Source: Brevundimonas mediterranea (GTDB lineage: Bacteria; Pseudomonadota; Alphaproteobacteria; Caulobacterales; Caulobacteraceae). Taken from it: a DNA stretch of 64,000 nucleotides. Location: the NCBI RefSeq assembly GCF_014196125.1, contig NZ_JACIDA010000001.1, positions 1,674,001 to 1,738,000 of the forward strand, read 5' to 3'. Shown piece after piece: positions 19,532 to 28,044 of the stretch; within the stretch, counting starts at the first letter, position 1, and the number at the start of each line of letters is the position of its first letter. The notes beneath the pieces are model-generated. The model was not told the origin of the DNA. It ran no database searches and saw nothing but the letters and a program-made list of their open reading frames with translations. The position numbers and the translations under genes were made by a program.

Positions 19532-20572
19532 ATGTCGACGACCCCCCTCGCCACATCTTCGGACATCGCGCTGAACCTGGCGCTTTCGCTCATCTCCGCC
19601 TCGGTCGCGCCGGTGTTGTTGCTGGACGGCGACCTGTCCGTCGTGGCCGCCAGCCAGAGCTTCCTCGAAACCTTCGACATCGGAACCGACCGGGTCGCCG
19701 GCGTGAAGATGGCCGATCTGGGCGGCGGCGAGTGGAACACGCCCCCGCTATGGGCCCTGCTCAAGGCCACAGCCTATGGCCAGGCCGCGATCCGGGCCTA
19801 TGAAATGGATCTGGCGACGCCTTCAGGCCCCCGGCGCTTGGTCCTGAACGCCCAGCGTCTGGTGTACGGAGACGGTCAGGGCGTTCGGTTGCTGCTGTCC
19901 ATCCAGGACGTCACCGAACTGCGGGCTCGCGCGCAGCAAAAGGACGACCTGATCCGGGACAAGGCGATCCTGATCCAGGAAATGCGGCACCGGATCGCCA
20001 ACAGCCTGCAGATCATCGCCAGCATCCTGCTTCAGGGCGTTCGCAAGCTGAGTTCCAACGAGAGCCGGGACCATCTGCGCGACGCCCACCAGCGGATCAT
20101 GTCGGTCGCCGCCGTCCAGCGTCAGCTCTCGGACGCCGAACTGGGCGACCTCGCTCTGCGGGACTATCTGACCGACCTGTGCCGAGGCATCGGCGACTCG
20201 ATGATCCGCGACCATGACCGGCTGACGCTGTCGGTCACGGTCGATGACAGCATCGCTTCATCCGGCAAGTCCGTCAGCCTGGGGCTGATCGTCACCGAAC
20301 TGCTGATCAACGCGATCAAACACGCCTTCCCCAAGCACCAGGCAGGGCGGATCACCCTGGATTATCGCGCGCAGGGCGAGGACTGGACCCTGACGGTCCG
20401 CGACGACGGCGTCGGTCTGCCGCCGAACCCTTCGATCGCCAAGCCCGGCCTGGGCGCCGGCATCATCCGGGCCCTGGCTCAACAACTCGGCGCGGTCATC
20501 GTCATTACGGACGCCGAACCCGGCGTGCGGGTGTCGGTCGTCTGCGCGCCTCACCCCCTTCACACGTCCTGA
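19532..20572 (+). CDS. PAS-containing HisKA_2 sensor histidine kinase
   Basis: This is a 346-residue soluble kinase. It has an N-terminal PAS-like domain (about 15-130), then the HisKA_2 dimerisation domain with phospho-acceptor in QEMRHRIANSLQII, then HATPase_c (VTELLINAIKHAFPKH, RDDGVGLPPN, GLGAGIIRALAQQLG). Kinases of this subfamily include the PhyK/LovK-type stress kinases of alphaproteobacteria; no partner regulator is next to it. ATG 19532 is preferred to an upstream start at 19517. It ends 11 bases before the alternative oxidase gene on the same strand, so the two are probably co-transcribed. Confidence 0.85.
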   Translation: MSTTPLATSSDIALNLALSLISASVAPVLLLDGDLSVVAASQSFLETFDIGTDRVAGVKMADLGGGEWNTPPLWALLKATAYGQAAIRAYEMDLATPSGPRRLVLNAQRLVYGDGQGVRLLLSIQDVTELRARAQQKDDLIRDKAILIQEMRHRIANSLQIIASILLQGVRKLSSNESRDHLRDAHQRIMSVAAVQRQLSDAELGDLALRDYLTDLCRGIGDSMIRDHDRLTLSVTVDDSIASSGKSVSLGLIVTELLINAIKHAFPKHQAGRITLDYRAQGEDWTLTVRDDGVGLPPNPSIAKPGLGAGIIRALAQQLGAVIVITDAEPGVRVSVVCAPHPLHTS

Positions 20573-20583
20573 AAGGACATCTC

Positions 20584-21303
20584 ATGGTCAACAAGATCCT
20601 ATCCCCAGACCGACAGGGCCTGGCGGAAGAACGGCTGGCGGCGCCGGACGTCCATCATGAACCGCACGGCTTCTCCGACCGGTTCGCCCTGGGCTTCACC
20701 AAGCTGTTGCGCTTCTCGGCCGACACCTTCTTCGCCAAACGCTACGGCCACCGCGCCATCGTGCTGGAGACGGTCGCGGCCGTGCCCGGCATGGTCGGGG
20801 CGACGATCCAGCACCTGACCTGCCTGCGCCGGATGAAGGACGACGACGGCTGGATCCGCACCCTGATGGAAGAGGCCGAAAACGAGCGCATGCACCTGAT
20901 GACCTTCATCGAGGTTGCCAAGCCGACCTATTTCGAGCGGCTGGTGATCCAGATCGCCCAGGCCGTCTTCTATGTGGGCTTCTTCCTGCTGTATCTCGTG
21001 TCGGCCCGCACCGCCCACCGGGTCGTCGGCTATTTCGAGGAAGAGGCCGTGATCAGCTACACCCTCTATCTCAAGGAGATCGACGAGGGCCGCTCGCCCA
21101 ATGTGCCGGCGCCTGACATCGCCAAACACTATTGGAAGATGGCGCCCGATGCGACGCTGCGCGACGTCGTGCTGGTCGTCCGGGCCGATGAAGCCCACCA
21201 TCGCGACGTCAACCACGGCTTCGCCAGCTCGCTGAACGGCGAAGCCGTCGATCACGGCCTTTCGGCCCCCTACCCCGACCACGCGGCCGAAATCCACGCC
21301 TGA
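20584..21303 (+). CDS. aox: Alternative oxidase, di-iron ubiquinol oxidase
   Basis: This is a 239-residue membrane-bound alternative oxidase, which passes electrons from ubiquinol to oxygen without pumping protons. All di-iron ligand motifs are visible: LETVAAVPGMVG, EEAENERMHLM, FEEEAVISYT and RADEAHHRDVNH. The hydrophobic stretch between (QAVFYVGFFLLYLVS) is the monotopic membrane-binding part. It is uncommon in bacteria but known in several alphaproteobacteria. It has a good Shine-Dalgarno (AAGGAC) and follows a sensor kinase by 11 bases. A stem-loop follows its stop. Confidence 0.93.
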   Translation: MVNKILSPDRQGLAEERLAAPDVHHEPHGFSDRFALGFTKLLRFSADTFFAKRYGHRAIVLETVAAVPGMVGATIQHLTCLRRMKDDDGWIRTLMEEAENERMHLMTFIEVAKPTYFERLVIQIAQAVFYVGFFLLYLVSARTAHRVVGYFEEEAVISYTLYLKEIDEGRSPNVPAPDIAKHYWKMAPDATLRDVVLVVRADEAHHRDVNHGFASSLNGEAVDHGLSAPYPDHAAEIHA

Positions 21304-21317
21304 AGACAGGGGTGATG

Positions 21318-21343
21318 GAGGGGGCGCGACGCCCCGCCCCCTC
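21318..21343 (+). terminator. GC-rich stem-loop after alternative oxidase
   Basis: Perfect nine-base-pair stem, GAGGGGGCG (21318-21326) with CGCCCCCTC (21335-21343), eight-base loop, 14 bases after the oxidase stop. No clear T tract follows, so termination efficiency is uncertain. Confidence 0.55.
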
Positions 21344-21364
21344 GGTCGCCTTGCTGGAGAGGGC

Positions 21365-21380
21365 GTCAGGTTGATGTCAG
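21365..21380 (+). promoter_or_regulatory. Candidate response-regulator direct repeat upstream of RR/HK/VIT operon
   Basis: GTCAG occurs at 21365-21369 and 21376-21380, spaced by exactly 11 bases, the usual period for OmpR/PhoB-family dimers. It lies 211 bases before the response regulator start, in the 287-base gap after the oxidase. Autoregulation is possible but unproven; the rest of the gap shows no gene. Confidence 0.3.
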
Positions 21381-21590
21381 TTTCGACGCTCAGTCTGACG
21401 CCGCCGCGCGCCTGCGTCCGGCCGTGCTTACCCCCTTTCCAGAGGCTTCCCCCCATGAAGAAGACACGGATCCCTTCATGGTCCCCGGCGATGATGCAGC
21501 TGCGGGCCGCGCGCCTTGAGCGCTGGCGTCGTCGGGAAAATCCGGTCATGTCGATGACGACCGGCTGGACGCGGGGCGCCGGCGGAACGG

Positions 21591-22277
21591 ATGTCGATCA
21601 TGCGTCTCCTTCTCGTTGAAGACACGGCGCGACTGGGCGATCTGCTCAGGGAAGGCCTGTCCCGCGACGGCTTCGTGGTGGACTGGCGCCGGGACATCGC
21701 AGGGGCGACGGACGCGGCCGCCAGCGCCGCCTATGATCTCATCCTGCTCGACCTGGGTCTGCCGGACGGCGACGGCCTGGACTGGGTGCGGGCGCTTCGG
21801 CGGGCCGCCGACCTGACGCCGATCCTGGTCCTGACCGCGCGCGGCGGGCTGGAGGATCGGGTCACCGGCCTGGACGCCGGGGCGGACGACTATCTCGTCA
21901 AGCCGTTCGACGCGGCCGAGCTGTCGGCGCGGTGCCGGGCGATCCTGCGTCGGCCGGGCCGTCGCATGGCGCCGGTTCTTCAGGTGGGCGGGCTGAGGTT
22001 CGACGTCGCCGCACGACAGGCGACGCATGGCGACGTCCCGATCGACCTGTCGCGCCGCGAGGGCGATCTGCTGGAGGCGCTGATGCGTCGGGCCGGCTCA
22101 GTCGTTACGCGGGGCTCGCTGGAAGAGTCGCTGTACGCCTTCAACGAACCGGTCACGCCCAACGCCGTCGAGATGGCCGTCTCGCGATTGCGGCGCAAGC
22201 TGGACGACGCCGGCTGCACTGGGGTGCTGCATACGGTCCGGGGCCTGGGCTATCTGATGCGGGACGCCGTCGCATGA
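21591..22277 (+). CDS. OmpR-family response regulator
   Basis: This is a 228-residue regulator with a receiver domain (1-120, acceptor Asp in LILLDLGLPDGDG, Lys in DYLVKPF) and a winged-helix DNA-binding domain (about 130-225, NAVEMAVSRLRRKLD, VRGLGYLM). It is close to the QseB/PmrA type. ATG 21591 is used; ATG 21600 is equally possible. Its stop overlaps the kinase start (ATGA at 22274), so the pair is coupled. Confidence 0.9.
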   Translation: MSIMRLLLVEDTARLGDLLREGLSRDGFVVDWRRDIAGATDAAASAAYDLILLDLGLPDGDGLDWVRALRRAADLTPILVLTARGGLEDRVTGLDAGADDYLVKPFDAAELSARCRAILRRPGRRMAPVLQVGGLRFDVAARQATHGDVPIDLSRREGDLLEALMRRAGSVVTRGSLEESLYAFNEPVTPNAVEMAVSRLRRKLDDAGCTGVLHTVRGLGYLMRDAVA

Positions 22278-23302
22278 CCCGGCCGCCGTCCATTTTTCAG
22301 CGATTGACGCTCGGTTTCGCCCTGATGAGCCTGATCGGCGGCTGCGTCCTGCTGCTGTTCGTCGGATTGGAATACGGCCTGTCGTCCCGCGCCCGACGCG
22401 ATGAAATCCGGTTCGTCGGCATCGCGAACGAGGTGGCCGATCACGTCGTGACGCCCCTGCTGGTTCTGATCGTCCCCATGGGCCTGGCGACCCTGTGGGT
22501 GATCCGTTCCTCTCTGCGCCCACTCGCCTTGGCCGGCGAACGCATCGAGGCCGCCCAGGCGGCGGACAAGGGGTTTCGGGTCGAGGCTCACGACTTTCCG
22601 GCCGAAGCCACCGGGTTCGCAGACGCGGTCAACGGCCTGCTGGCGCGGCTCGACGAGGCGGCGACACGCCAGGAGGCCTTCGCCGCCGACGTCGCCCATG
22701 AACTGAGGACGCCGCTGGCGGTTCTGGCCCTGGAACTCGACAGACTGGATTCCTCGGACGGTCAGAGACTGAAGCGGGATGTTTCGGCCCTGTCTCGCCT
22801 GGTCGAACAGCTGCTGATCCTGGCGCAACTGGATGCGCAAGCGGCCGCGCCCGCGGCGGCGGCAGCGGTCGATCTGAGCGAGATCGCGACGGAAGTCGTG
22901 TCGCAATACGCCGCGCTCGCCATCGACGAGGACAAGGCTCTGGCCCTGGAGATCAAGGACGCCGCCGTCGTCGAGCGCCATCGCGAGGCGGTCGCCGCCG
23001 CGCTGCGGAATCTGGTCGAGAACGGGTTGCGGGTCACCCCGCCCGGGGGCGTGGTCACGGTGACGGCAGGGCCGGGCGCGCGGCTGTCCGTGATCGACGG
23101 CGGGGCGGGCCTCGCGCCGGAACGGCTCGCCGCGCTGAGCCAGAGATATCGCCGGGGCGATCACGCCAGCCCTAGCGGCGCGGGACTGGGCCTGGCCATT
23201 GTCGCGCGCATAATGGCGGCCCACGGCGGCCATATCGCAACGCGGCCGAACCAGGCTGAACTGATCCTCGCCTTTCCTTCTGCAGACAGGAACCGACCAT
23301 GA
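22274..23302 (+). CDS. Two-component sensor histidine kinase, QseC/PmrB-like
   Basis: This is a 342-residue membrane kinase. Two transmembrane helices (about 13-34 and 58-78) enclose a very short periplasmic loop of about 25 residues, so an extracellular ligand pocket is unlikely. HAMP-like segment about 80-130, HisKA with AADVAHELRTPLAVLA, and HATPase_c with NLVENGLRVTPPGG and GAGLGLAIVARIMAAHGG. It should phosphorylate the overlapping upstream regulator. Its stop overlaps the start of the VIT transporter (ATGA), so all three genes form one operon. Confidence 0.88.
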   Translation: MTRPPSIFQRLTLGFALMSLIGGCVLLLFVGLEYGLSSRARRDEIRFVGIANEVADHVVTPLLVLIVPMGLATLWVIRSSLRPLALAGERIEAAQAADKGFRVEAHDFPAEATGFADAVNGLLARLDEAATRQEAFAADVAHELRTPLAVLALELDRLDSSDGQRLKRDVSALSRLVEQLLILAQLDAQAAAPAAAAAVDLSEIATEVVSQYAALAIDEDKALALEIKDAAVVERHREAVAAALRNLVENGLRVTPPGGVVTVTAGPGARLSVIDGGAGLAPERLAALSQRYRRGDHASPSGAGLGLAIVARIMAAHGGHIATRPNQAELILAFPSADRNRP

Positions 23303-24000
23303 GCAGACTTGAACGCCACGCCGAACGCCATCTGGTCGCGCGCATCGGCTGGCTGCGCGCCGCCGTGCTGGGCGCCAATGACGGCCTGGTCTCGACCGCC
23401 AGCCTGATCGTCGGCGTGGCCGCCGCACAGACCGGCAAGACCGGGATTCTGGTCGCCGGGGTCGCCGGCCTGGTCGCCGGCGCCATGTCCATGGCGGCCG
23501 GCGAATATGTCTCCGTCAGTTCCCAGTCCGACACCGAGAACGCCGACCTGGCGCGTGAAAAAGCCGAACTGGCGGCGGACCCGGAAGCCGAAACCCGCGA
23601 ACTGGCCGGCATCTATCGCAGCCGGGGCGTCGATGAGGCGGTGTCGCTGGAGGTGGCCCGGCAGCTGATGGCTCACGACGCCCTGGGCGCCCACGCCAGG
23701 GACGAGCTGGGCATCTCGGAACACACCACCGCCCGGCCGATCCAGGCGGCCCTGACCTCGGCGGCCACCTTCTCGCTCGGCGCCATTCTGCCGCTCGCAG
23801 TCGTGCTGGTCTCGCCCGGCTCTCTTATGGTGGCCCTGGTGTCCGGATCCGCCCTGATCGGCCTGGCGCTGCTGGGGGGACTCGGCGCGCAGGCTGGGGG
23901 CGCGGGCGTCGGCAAGGCGGTCATGCGCGTCACCTTCTGGGGCGCCCTGGCCATGGCGGTGACCGCAGGGATCGGTCACCTGTTCGGAACCGTCGTCTGA
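23299..24000 (+). CDS. VIT1/CCC1 family iron or manganese transporter
   Basis: This is a 233-residue membrane protein of the vacuolar-iron-transporter family. It has the signature GANDGLVSTASLIVGVAAA in the first helix and MAAGEYVSVSSQSD in the second, then a cytoplasmic metal-binding helical region (about 80-140) and three more helices. In yeast and plants such proteins move Fe2+ or Mn2+ out of the cytoplasm; the bacterial members are presumed metal efflux carriers. It is translationally coupled to the two-component pair, which suggests metal-responsive control. Confidence 0.87.
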   Translation: MSRLERHAERHLVARIGWLRAAVLGANDGLVSTASLIVGVAAAQTGKTGILVAGVAGLVAGAMSMAAGEYVSVSSQSDTENADLAREKAELAADPEAETRELAGIYRSRGVDEAVSLEVARQLMAHDALGAHARDELGISEHTTARPIQAALTSAATFSLGAILPLAVVLVSPGSLMVALVSGSALIGLALLGGLGAQAGGAGVGKAVMRVTFWGALAMAVTAGIGHLFGTVV

Positions 24001-24025
24001 AACAGGGACGCGGGCGAGGACGTCC

Positions 24026-24754
24026 TCAGTCCTCGTCCGCCTCCCCTGCCTCGTCGCCCTCGCCGCCTTCACGCTCCTGATCGGCCTCTCCGGCTTCACC
24101 CGCTTCAATGCGCGCGCCCGGCATGAAGGCGCCCGGGTCCATCCGGGTGGCGGCATAGGCGGACCCCGCGACGACCAGAACCGCCAGGGGCACAGCCACG
24201 CGGGCGGGCGGCGCGGCGTCCTGGGCGTCGGGGAAATGGACGGTCGTCTTTCGGCCGGTGACCATCGCGCGGATCAGATTGTCACGCGACAGGACCGACA
24301 TGGCGACCACCGCCACGACGTGCAGGGCGATCATCGCCAGCAAGACGTAGCCGATGACCTCATGCATATCCTCGCCGCCCGTCGCCCCGGTGAAGACGGT
24401 CGCGGCCGTCAGGGCCAGCAACCCCACCACCGCGATCCCGCCCAGCGGATTATGGCCCATGGACGCATGGACCCGGCCGGCGAACAGACCCTTGACGTGC
24501 CCCGCCATCCTGGACGGCCGGATCAGGTTCGAGAACCGCGCATGTTCGCCGCCGACAACGCCCCAGACCAGTCTGAAGGCGATCAGGACAGCAGCCGCCC
24601 ATCCTGCCGGAACATGCCAGGCGGACAGCGCGCTGTCCTCTTCCGAGGACAGGAAGGCCAAGGCGACCGAGGCGACCAGCGTCCAATGGAACAGGCGCAC
24701 GCCCGGATCCCAGACTTTTACGGTTCTTATCGAAGGCGTGGGGTGGGCTGACAT
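24026..24754 (-). CDS. Cytochrome b561-type (hydrogenase b-subunit-like) membrane protein
   Basis: This is a 242-residue inner-membrane diheme cytochrome b. It starts with the family hallmark VKVWDPGVRLFHWTLVASVALAF (His of helix one) and has further heme-ligand histidines in HVPAGWAA, SMGHNPLGG and IALHVVAV. Four core helices are clear, plus one after residue 190. The C-terminus is an unusual acidic tail of about 26 residues made almost only of Glu, Asp, Gly and Ala. It probably transfers electrons from quinol to a periplasmic partner, none of which is adjacent. Confidence 0.85.
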   Translation of the reverse strand: MSAHPTPSIRTVKVWDPGVRLFHWTLVASVALAFLSSEEDSALSAWHVPAGWAAAVLIAFRLVWGVVGGEHARFSNLIRPSRMAGHVKGLFAGRVHASMGHNPLGGIAVVGLLALTAATVFTGATGGEDMHEVIGYVLLAMIALHVVAVVAMSVLSRDNLIRAMVTGRKTTVHFPDAQDAAPPARVAVPLAVLVVAGSAYAATRMDPGAFMPGARIEAGEAGEADQEREGGEGDEAGEADED

Positions 24755-24984
24755 GGCGGATCTCCGTTCGGACGGAAATCTGCAGGTCGAAACTGACGAC
24801 GCCCTGACACCCGCCCCCCGTTTTCGCCGTCGTCATTTCACGCAGTGGCGTGCCCCCACGACCGGGTCGCCACGCGAGCGCCGGCGAACGGCGGTACGGC
24901 GCAGGCGTTGCCGAAGATGTTGGGGACGGTCAGACAGTTGGTCGAGATCACCTGGGCGCCGCGACACGGCCGTAAGGCGGCGCT

Positions 24985-25980
24985 TCATCTCACCGCGACA
25001 CGCAGGCGCCGCAGAGCCTCGGCTTCCTGTGGCGACAGCGGCAGAAGATCCATGGCCGCGTTCAGATAGCCGTCCAACGGCCCCGAAAACGGCCAGTCGG
25101 AACCTGGCGCGAAACGCTCAACGCCGATGTCGCGCATGACATCGACCAGTCGGGCCCTGTTCTCTGGCGACGTATCGGCGTCGAAGACCTGAGCCAGATC
25201 GAAGAAGAGGCCGGGAGCCATGCCGGGTTGTTCCGCCAGGATCTGGCGAAACCCTTCCAGCGCATCCCAGGTGTTCGCGTCCAGACCGCCCCAACCGCCG
25301 GAATGGGCGATGACGACGGGCGCGCCGCCGGCGTGCGGCAGGACCTGTTCGACGAAGATGCGGACGTCGCGCGCGCCATAGTCTTCGGCGCGGGTGCGCA
25401 TATGGATCATGATGGTCATCCCGGCGTCCGACGCGGCGTCGAAGACCGCCGCCAGGCGGCGGACCTGTTCGGGATCGCGAAGGTCGACGCCGGAGTTGGT
25501 CAGGTGCAGCTTCAATCCCTTGGCGTAGGGCTCGTCCTTCCAGGCGGCGATTTCGGCCAAGGCGTCGGGCGCAAGCGGATTGACCGAGACGAAGGCGACC
25601 AGCCGTCCGGGATGGGCGGCGGCCGTGGCGACGGTGAAGGCGTTGGCGTCATGAACCCGCATCGCGGCGTCAGCCAGAGGGGGAGCCATCATCGGGCTTT
25701 CGGCCAGATAGGCCGTGGACATCATCCAGGCCGTCTGGACGCCCGCCTCGTCCATGTCCGCAAGCAGATCGTCGGCCGTCAGGGGTTCGACGAAGGCCGG
25801 ATCGCACGCGCCGATACGCCCCGGACTGCTGCAATAGGCCGACAGGATGTCGAGGATGGCGGGCGAATGGACGTGGACGTGATGGTCAGTGTGAACCGGG
25901 GTGCGGGGCTGCGCCGTCCCGGGCGTCGCGGTGAGCGCGGACAGGACCGCGGTCACCGCGACGATGCGTTTGACGTTCAT
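24985..25980 (-). CDS. Exported amidohydrolase-family (TIM-barrel) hydrolase
   Basis: This is a 331-residue metal-dependent hydrolase of the amidohydrolase-2 type with an N-terminal signal peptide (cleavage near PGTAQ). Metal ligands are visible in TDHHVHVHSP, in IHMRTRAED, in VIAHSGGWGG and in the late Asp of GSDWPFSGPLDGY. Reaction unknown; relatives include decarboxylases and amidases. It starts 30 bases after the S9 peptidase stop and is probably the last gene of the riboswitch-led operon, so an amide or peptide substrate would make sense. The 230-base gap beyond its stop holds no gene. Confidence 0.82.
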   Translation of the reverse strand: MNVKRIVAVTAVLSALTATPGTAQPRTPVHTDHHVHVHSPAILDILSAYCSSPGRIGACDPAFVEPLTADDLLADMDEAGVQTAWMMSTAYLAESPMMAPPLADAAMRVHDANAFTVATAAAHPGRLVAFVSVNPLAPDALAEIAAWKDEPYAKGLKLHLTNSGVDLRDPEQVRRLAAVFDAASDAGMTIMIHMRTRAEDYGARDVRIFVEQVLPHAGGAPVVIAHSGGWGGLDANTWDALEGFRQILAEQPGMAPGLFFDLAQVFDADTSPENRARLVDVMRDIGVERFAPGSDWPFSGPLDGYLNAAMDLLPLSPQEAEALRRLRVAVR

Positions 25981-26010
25981 GGAAGGATTTCAGAAAGACG
26001 CAGTCAGGGC

Positions 26011-27951
26011 TCAGCGCGCGGCTTCGCCCAGCAGCGTCTGTTTCCAGAACAGCAGGCTGGTCCAGAAATAGTAGTCCTCGTTTTCCTTCTTGTGGAAACC
26101 GTGGCCCTCGTTCTGCGCCAGCAGGTGCCAGGCCGTGCCGCCGTGGCTGCGGACCGCGCTGACGATCTGATCGGCTTCGGACGCAGGGACGCGGGGGTCG
26201 TTGCCGCCGGTGGCGACCAGCAGCGGGATGGTGATCCTGTTGACGCTGGTCAGGGGCGAGATCGCCTGAAGCTGGGCGCGCTGGGCCGGATCACGCTCGT
26301 CGCCGTATTCCACGCGCCGCAGGTCGCGGCGGTAGGACTGGGTGTTTTCCAGGAAGGTGACGAAGTTGGAGATGGCGACGTAGCAGTTCGCCCCCTTCAG
26401 CCGGTCGCTGTAATGCACCGCCGTGGCGTAGCACATATAGCCGCCGTACGAGACGCCGGTGACGGCGAAACGCGAGGCGTCCAAGTCTGGATCGACCTCC
26501 AGGGCGTCGAGGAAGGCGCCGATGTCCTTGACCGAATTCTCTCGCTGGAACGGGCCGTTGTCCAGATTGACGAAGCGTGTGCCGTAGCCGGACGAGCCGC
26601 GCACGTTCGGGAAGAACAGCGCCACGCCCAGTTCATTCAGCAGATAGTTCTGCGCCCCCAGGAAGTCGGGACGGGTCTGGCCCTCCGGTCCGCCGTGGAT
26701 ATCGACGATCAGCGGACGTTTGCCCGGAAACTTGGCGGGGTCCGGCTGATAGAGGAACCCGGAGACGGTCTCGCCATCGAAACTCTTCACCTCAACCAGC
26801 CTGGGCTCGACGTTGACGGCGGGGTCCAGGCCGCCGGTCTCGCTGTGGGTCCACTGGGTGACCGCCAGGGTCGTCGGATCGACCGAGAAGGCGTCGCCGG
26901 ACACGCGGGCGGACGACAGGCTCAAGCCAATCGCGCCCCAGGGCGCAATGTCGATAGCCGGTCCGATGCTGTAGGGGATGACGCCGTCGGGCAGGCCGGT
27001 GACGACACGCACAGCGCCGGTGGCGACATCCATGACCTTGAGCCGGGATACGCCCGCCTCGTTGACCGCATAGGCGGCGAAGCTCCCGTCGGGGGACAGG
27101 GCATAATCGCTGACGTCCCATCGGGTCTCCGGGCTGACGGGGACGAAGCCGCTCCGCTCGATCCGCCCAAGGCGCAGGAAGTCGGAATCCTTGTTCGAGG
27201 TCGCCCAGACGGCGCCGTCGGCCGCATATTTGGGATCGACATAGGAGACCTGCGCCGCCGGATCGGTCAGGGGCGTCATGCGGCCGGACGCCAGGTCCAG
27301 CTCATAGACTACGGCGTTGTTGATCGACATCCGGTTCAGGACCAGGGCCTTGGCGCCGTCGCTGGAGAAGTCGGCGATGTTCCAGCCGCCGCCGGAGACC
27401 TGCGCGACCAGGCGGTCGCTAGATGGGTCGACGGGATCGACGACATACAGGTCCATGTCGGCGCCGTTGCGGCGGGATGAGGCGTAGCCGACCCTCTTGC
27501 CGTCCCGGCTCCAGGCGCCGAACCAGTTGCGGCTCTTGCCGTCGGTGATGCGGGTCAGCCGACCGCCGGACAGTGTGTAGAGCTGATAGAATTCGTCGCC
27601 GCCATTGTCCTTCTGGACCAGCAGGGTCTGACCGGACGGCGACAGGGCGCCGGCCAGGATCGGCTCCGCCTCGAAACTGATCTGGGTTCGGGCGCCGTCA
27701 GGGCCGGCGACGAGATGAAGCTGATCGGTCGCCCCGAACCGGGTCTTGATCAGCATCGACCGGTCGGCGGCGTTCCAGCCGAGAAAGGCGGCGCGGCGCG
27801 CCTGGAGATAGGGCTGGGTCGCGGCGACCAGATCGTCGGGCACCGCCGGCAGACCATCCGCGACGATGGCGGCGGGCTTGGGCGCCTCGGCTAGGGCCGC
27901 AGGAGCGACGCTCAGGGCGAGCAGGAGGGCCATCGGCAGACGGGGAATCAT
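26011..27951 (-). CDS. S9 family peptidase (prolyl oligopeptidase/acylaminoacyl peptidase type)
   Basis: This is a 646-residue serine peptidase with a signal peptide (residues 1-21, cleavage near ALAEA), so it acts in the periplasm or outer membrane. Residues about 40-380 form the beta-propeller that limits access to oligopeptides. The C-terminal alpha/beta-hydrolase domain has nucleophile Ser in GVSYGGYM, Asp in GGNDPRVP and His in NEGHGFHKK. It cleaves short peptides. Following a TonB receptor under a glycine riboswitch, it may process imported peptides. A stem-loop lies between it and the receptor. Confidence 0.9.
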   Translation of the reverse strand: MIPRLPMALLLALSVAPAALAEAPKPAAIVADGLPAVPDDLVAATQPYLQARRAAFLGWNAADRSMLIKTRFGATDQLHLVAGPDGARTQISFEAEPILAGALSPSGQTLLVQKDNGGDEFYQLYTLSGGRLTRITDGKSRNWFGAWSRDGKRVGYASSRRNGADMDLYVVDPVDPSSDRLVAQVSGGGWNIADFSSDGAKALVLNRMSINNAVVYELDLASGRMTPLTDPAAQVSYVDPKYAADGAVWATSNKDSDFLRLGRIERSGFVPVSPETRWDVSDYALSPDGSFAAYAVNEAGVSRLKVMDVATGAVRVVTGLPDGVIPYSIGPAIDIAPWGAIGLSLSSARVSGDAFSVDPTTLAVTQWTHSETGGLDPAVNVEPRLVEVKSFDGETVSGFLYQPDPAKFPGKRPLIVDIHGGPEGQTRPDFLGAQNYLLNELGVALFFPNVRGSSGYGTRFVNLDNGPFQRENSVKDIGAFLDALEVDPDLDASRFAVTGVSYGGYMCYATAVHYSDRLKGANCYVAISNFVTFLENTQSYRRDLRRVEYGDERDPAQRAQLQAISPLTSVNRITIPLLVATGGNDPRVPASEADQIVSAVRSHGGTAWHLLAQNEGHGFHKKENEDYYFWTSLLFWKQTLLGEAAR

Positions 27952-27993
27952 GAAACAGACCGTGCGGTGAATGGGGGAAGAAAAGGGAGGAGA

Positions 27994-28026
27994 TCGCCGG
28001 CTCCCTTGGGGGAGCGGAGCCGGCGA
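27994..28026 (-). terminator. Stem-loop between TonB receptor and S9 peptidase
   Basis: A perfect 11-base-pair stem (TCGCCGGCTCC at 27994-28004, GGAGCCGGCGA at 28016-28026) lies 18 bases after the receptor stop; on the minus strand it is followed by a C/T-rich tail including CTTTTC. It could reduce read-through, giving less peptidase than receptor, or protect the receptor mRNA end. Confidence 0.6.
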
Positions 28027-28044
28027 CCGGAAGCGGGGACCGAA

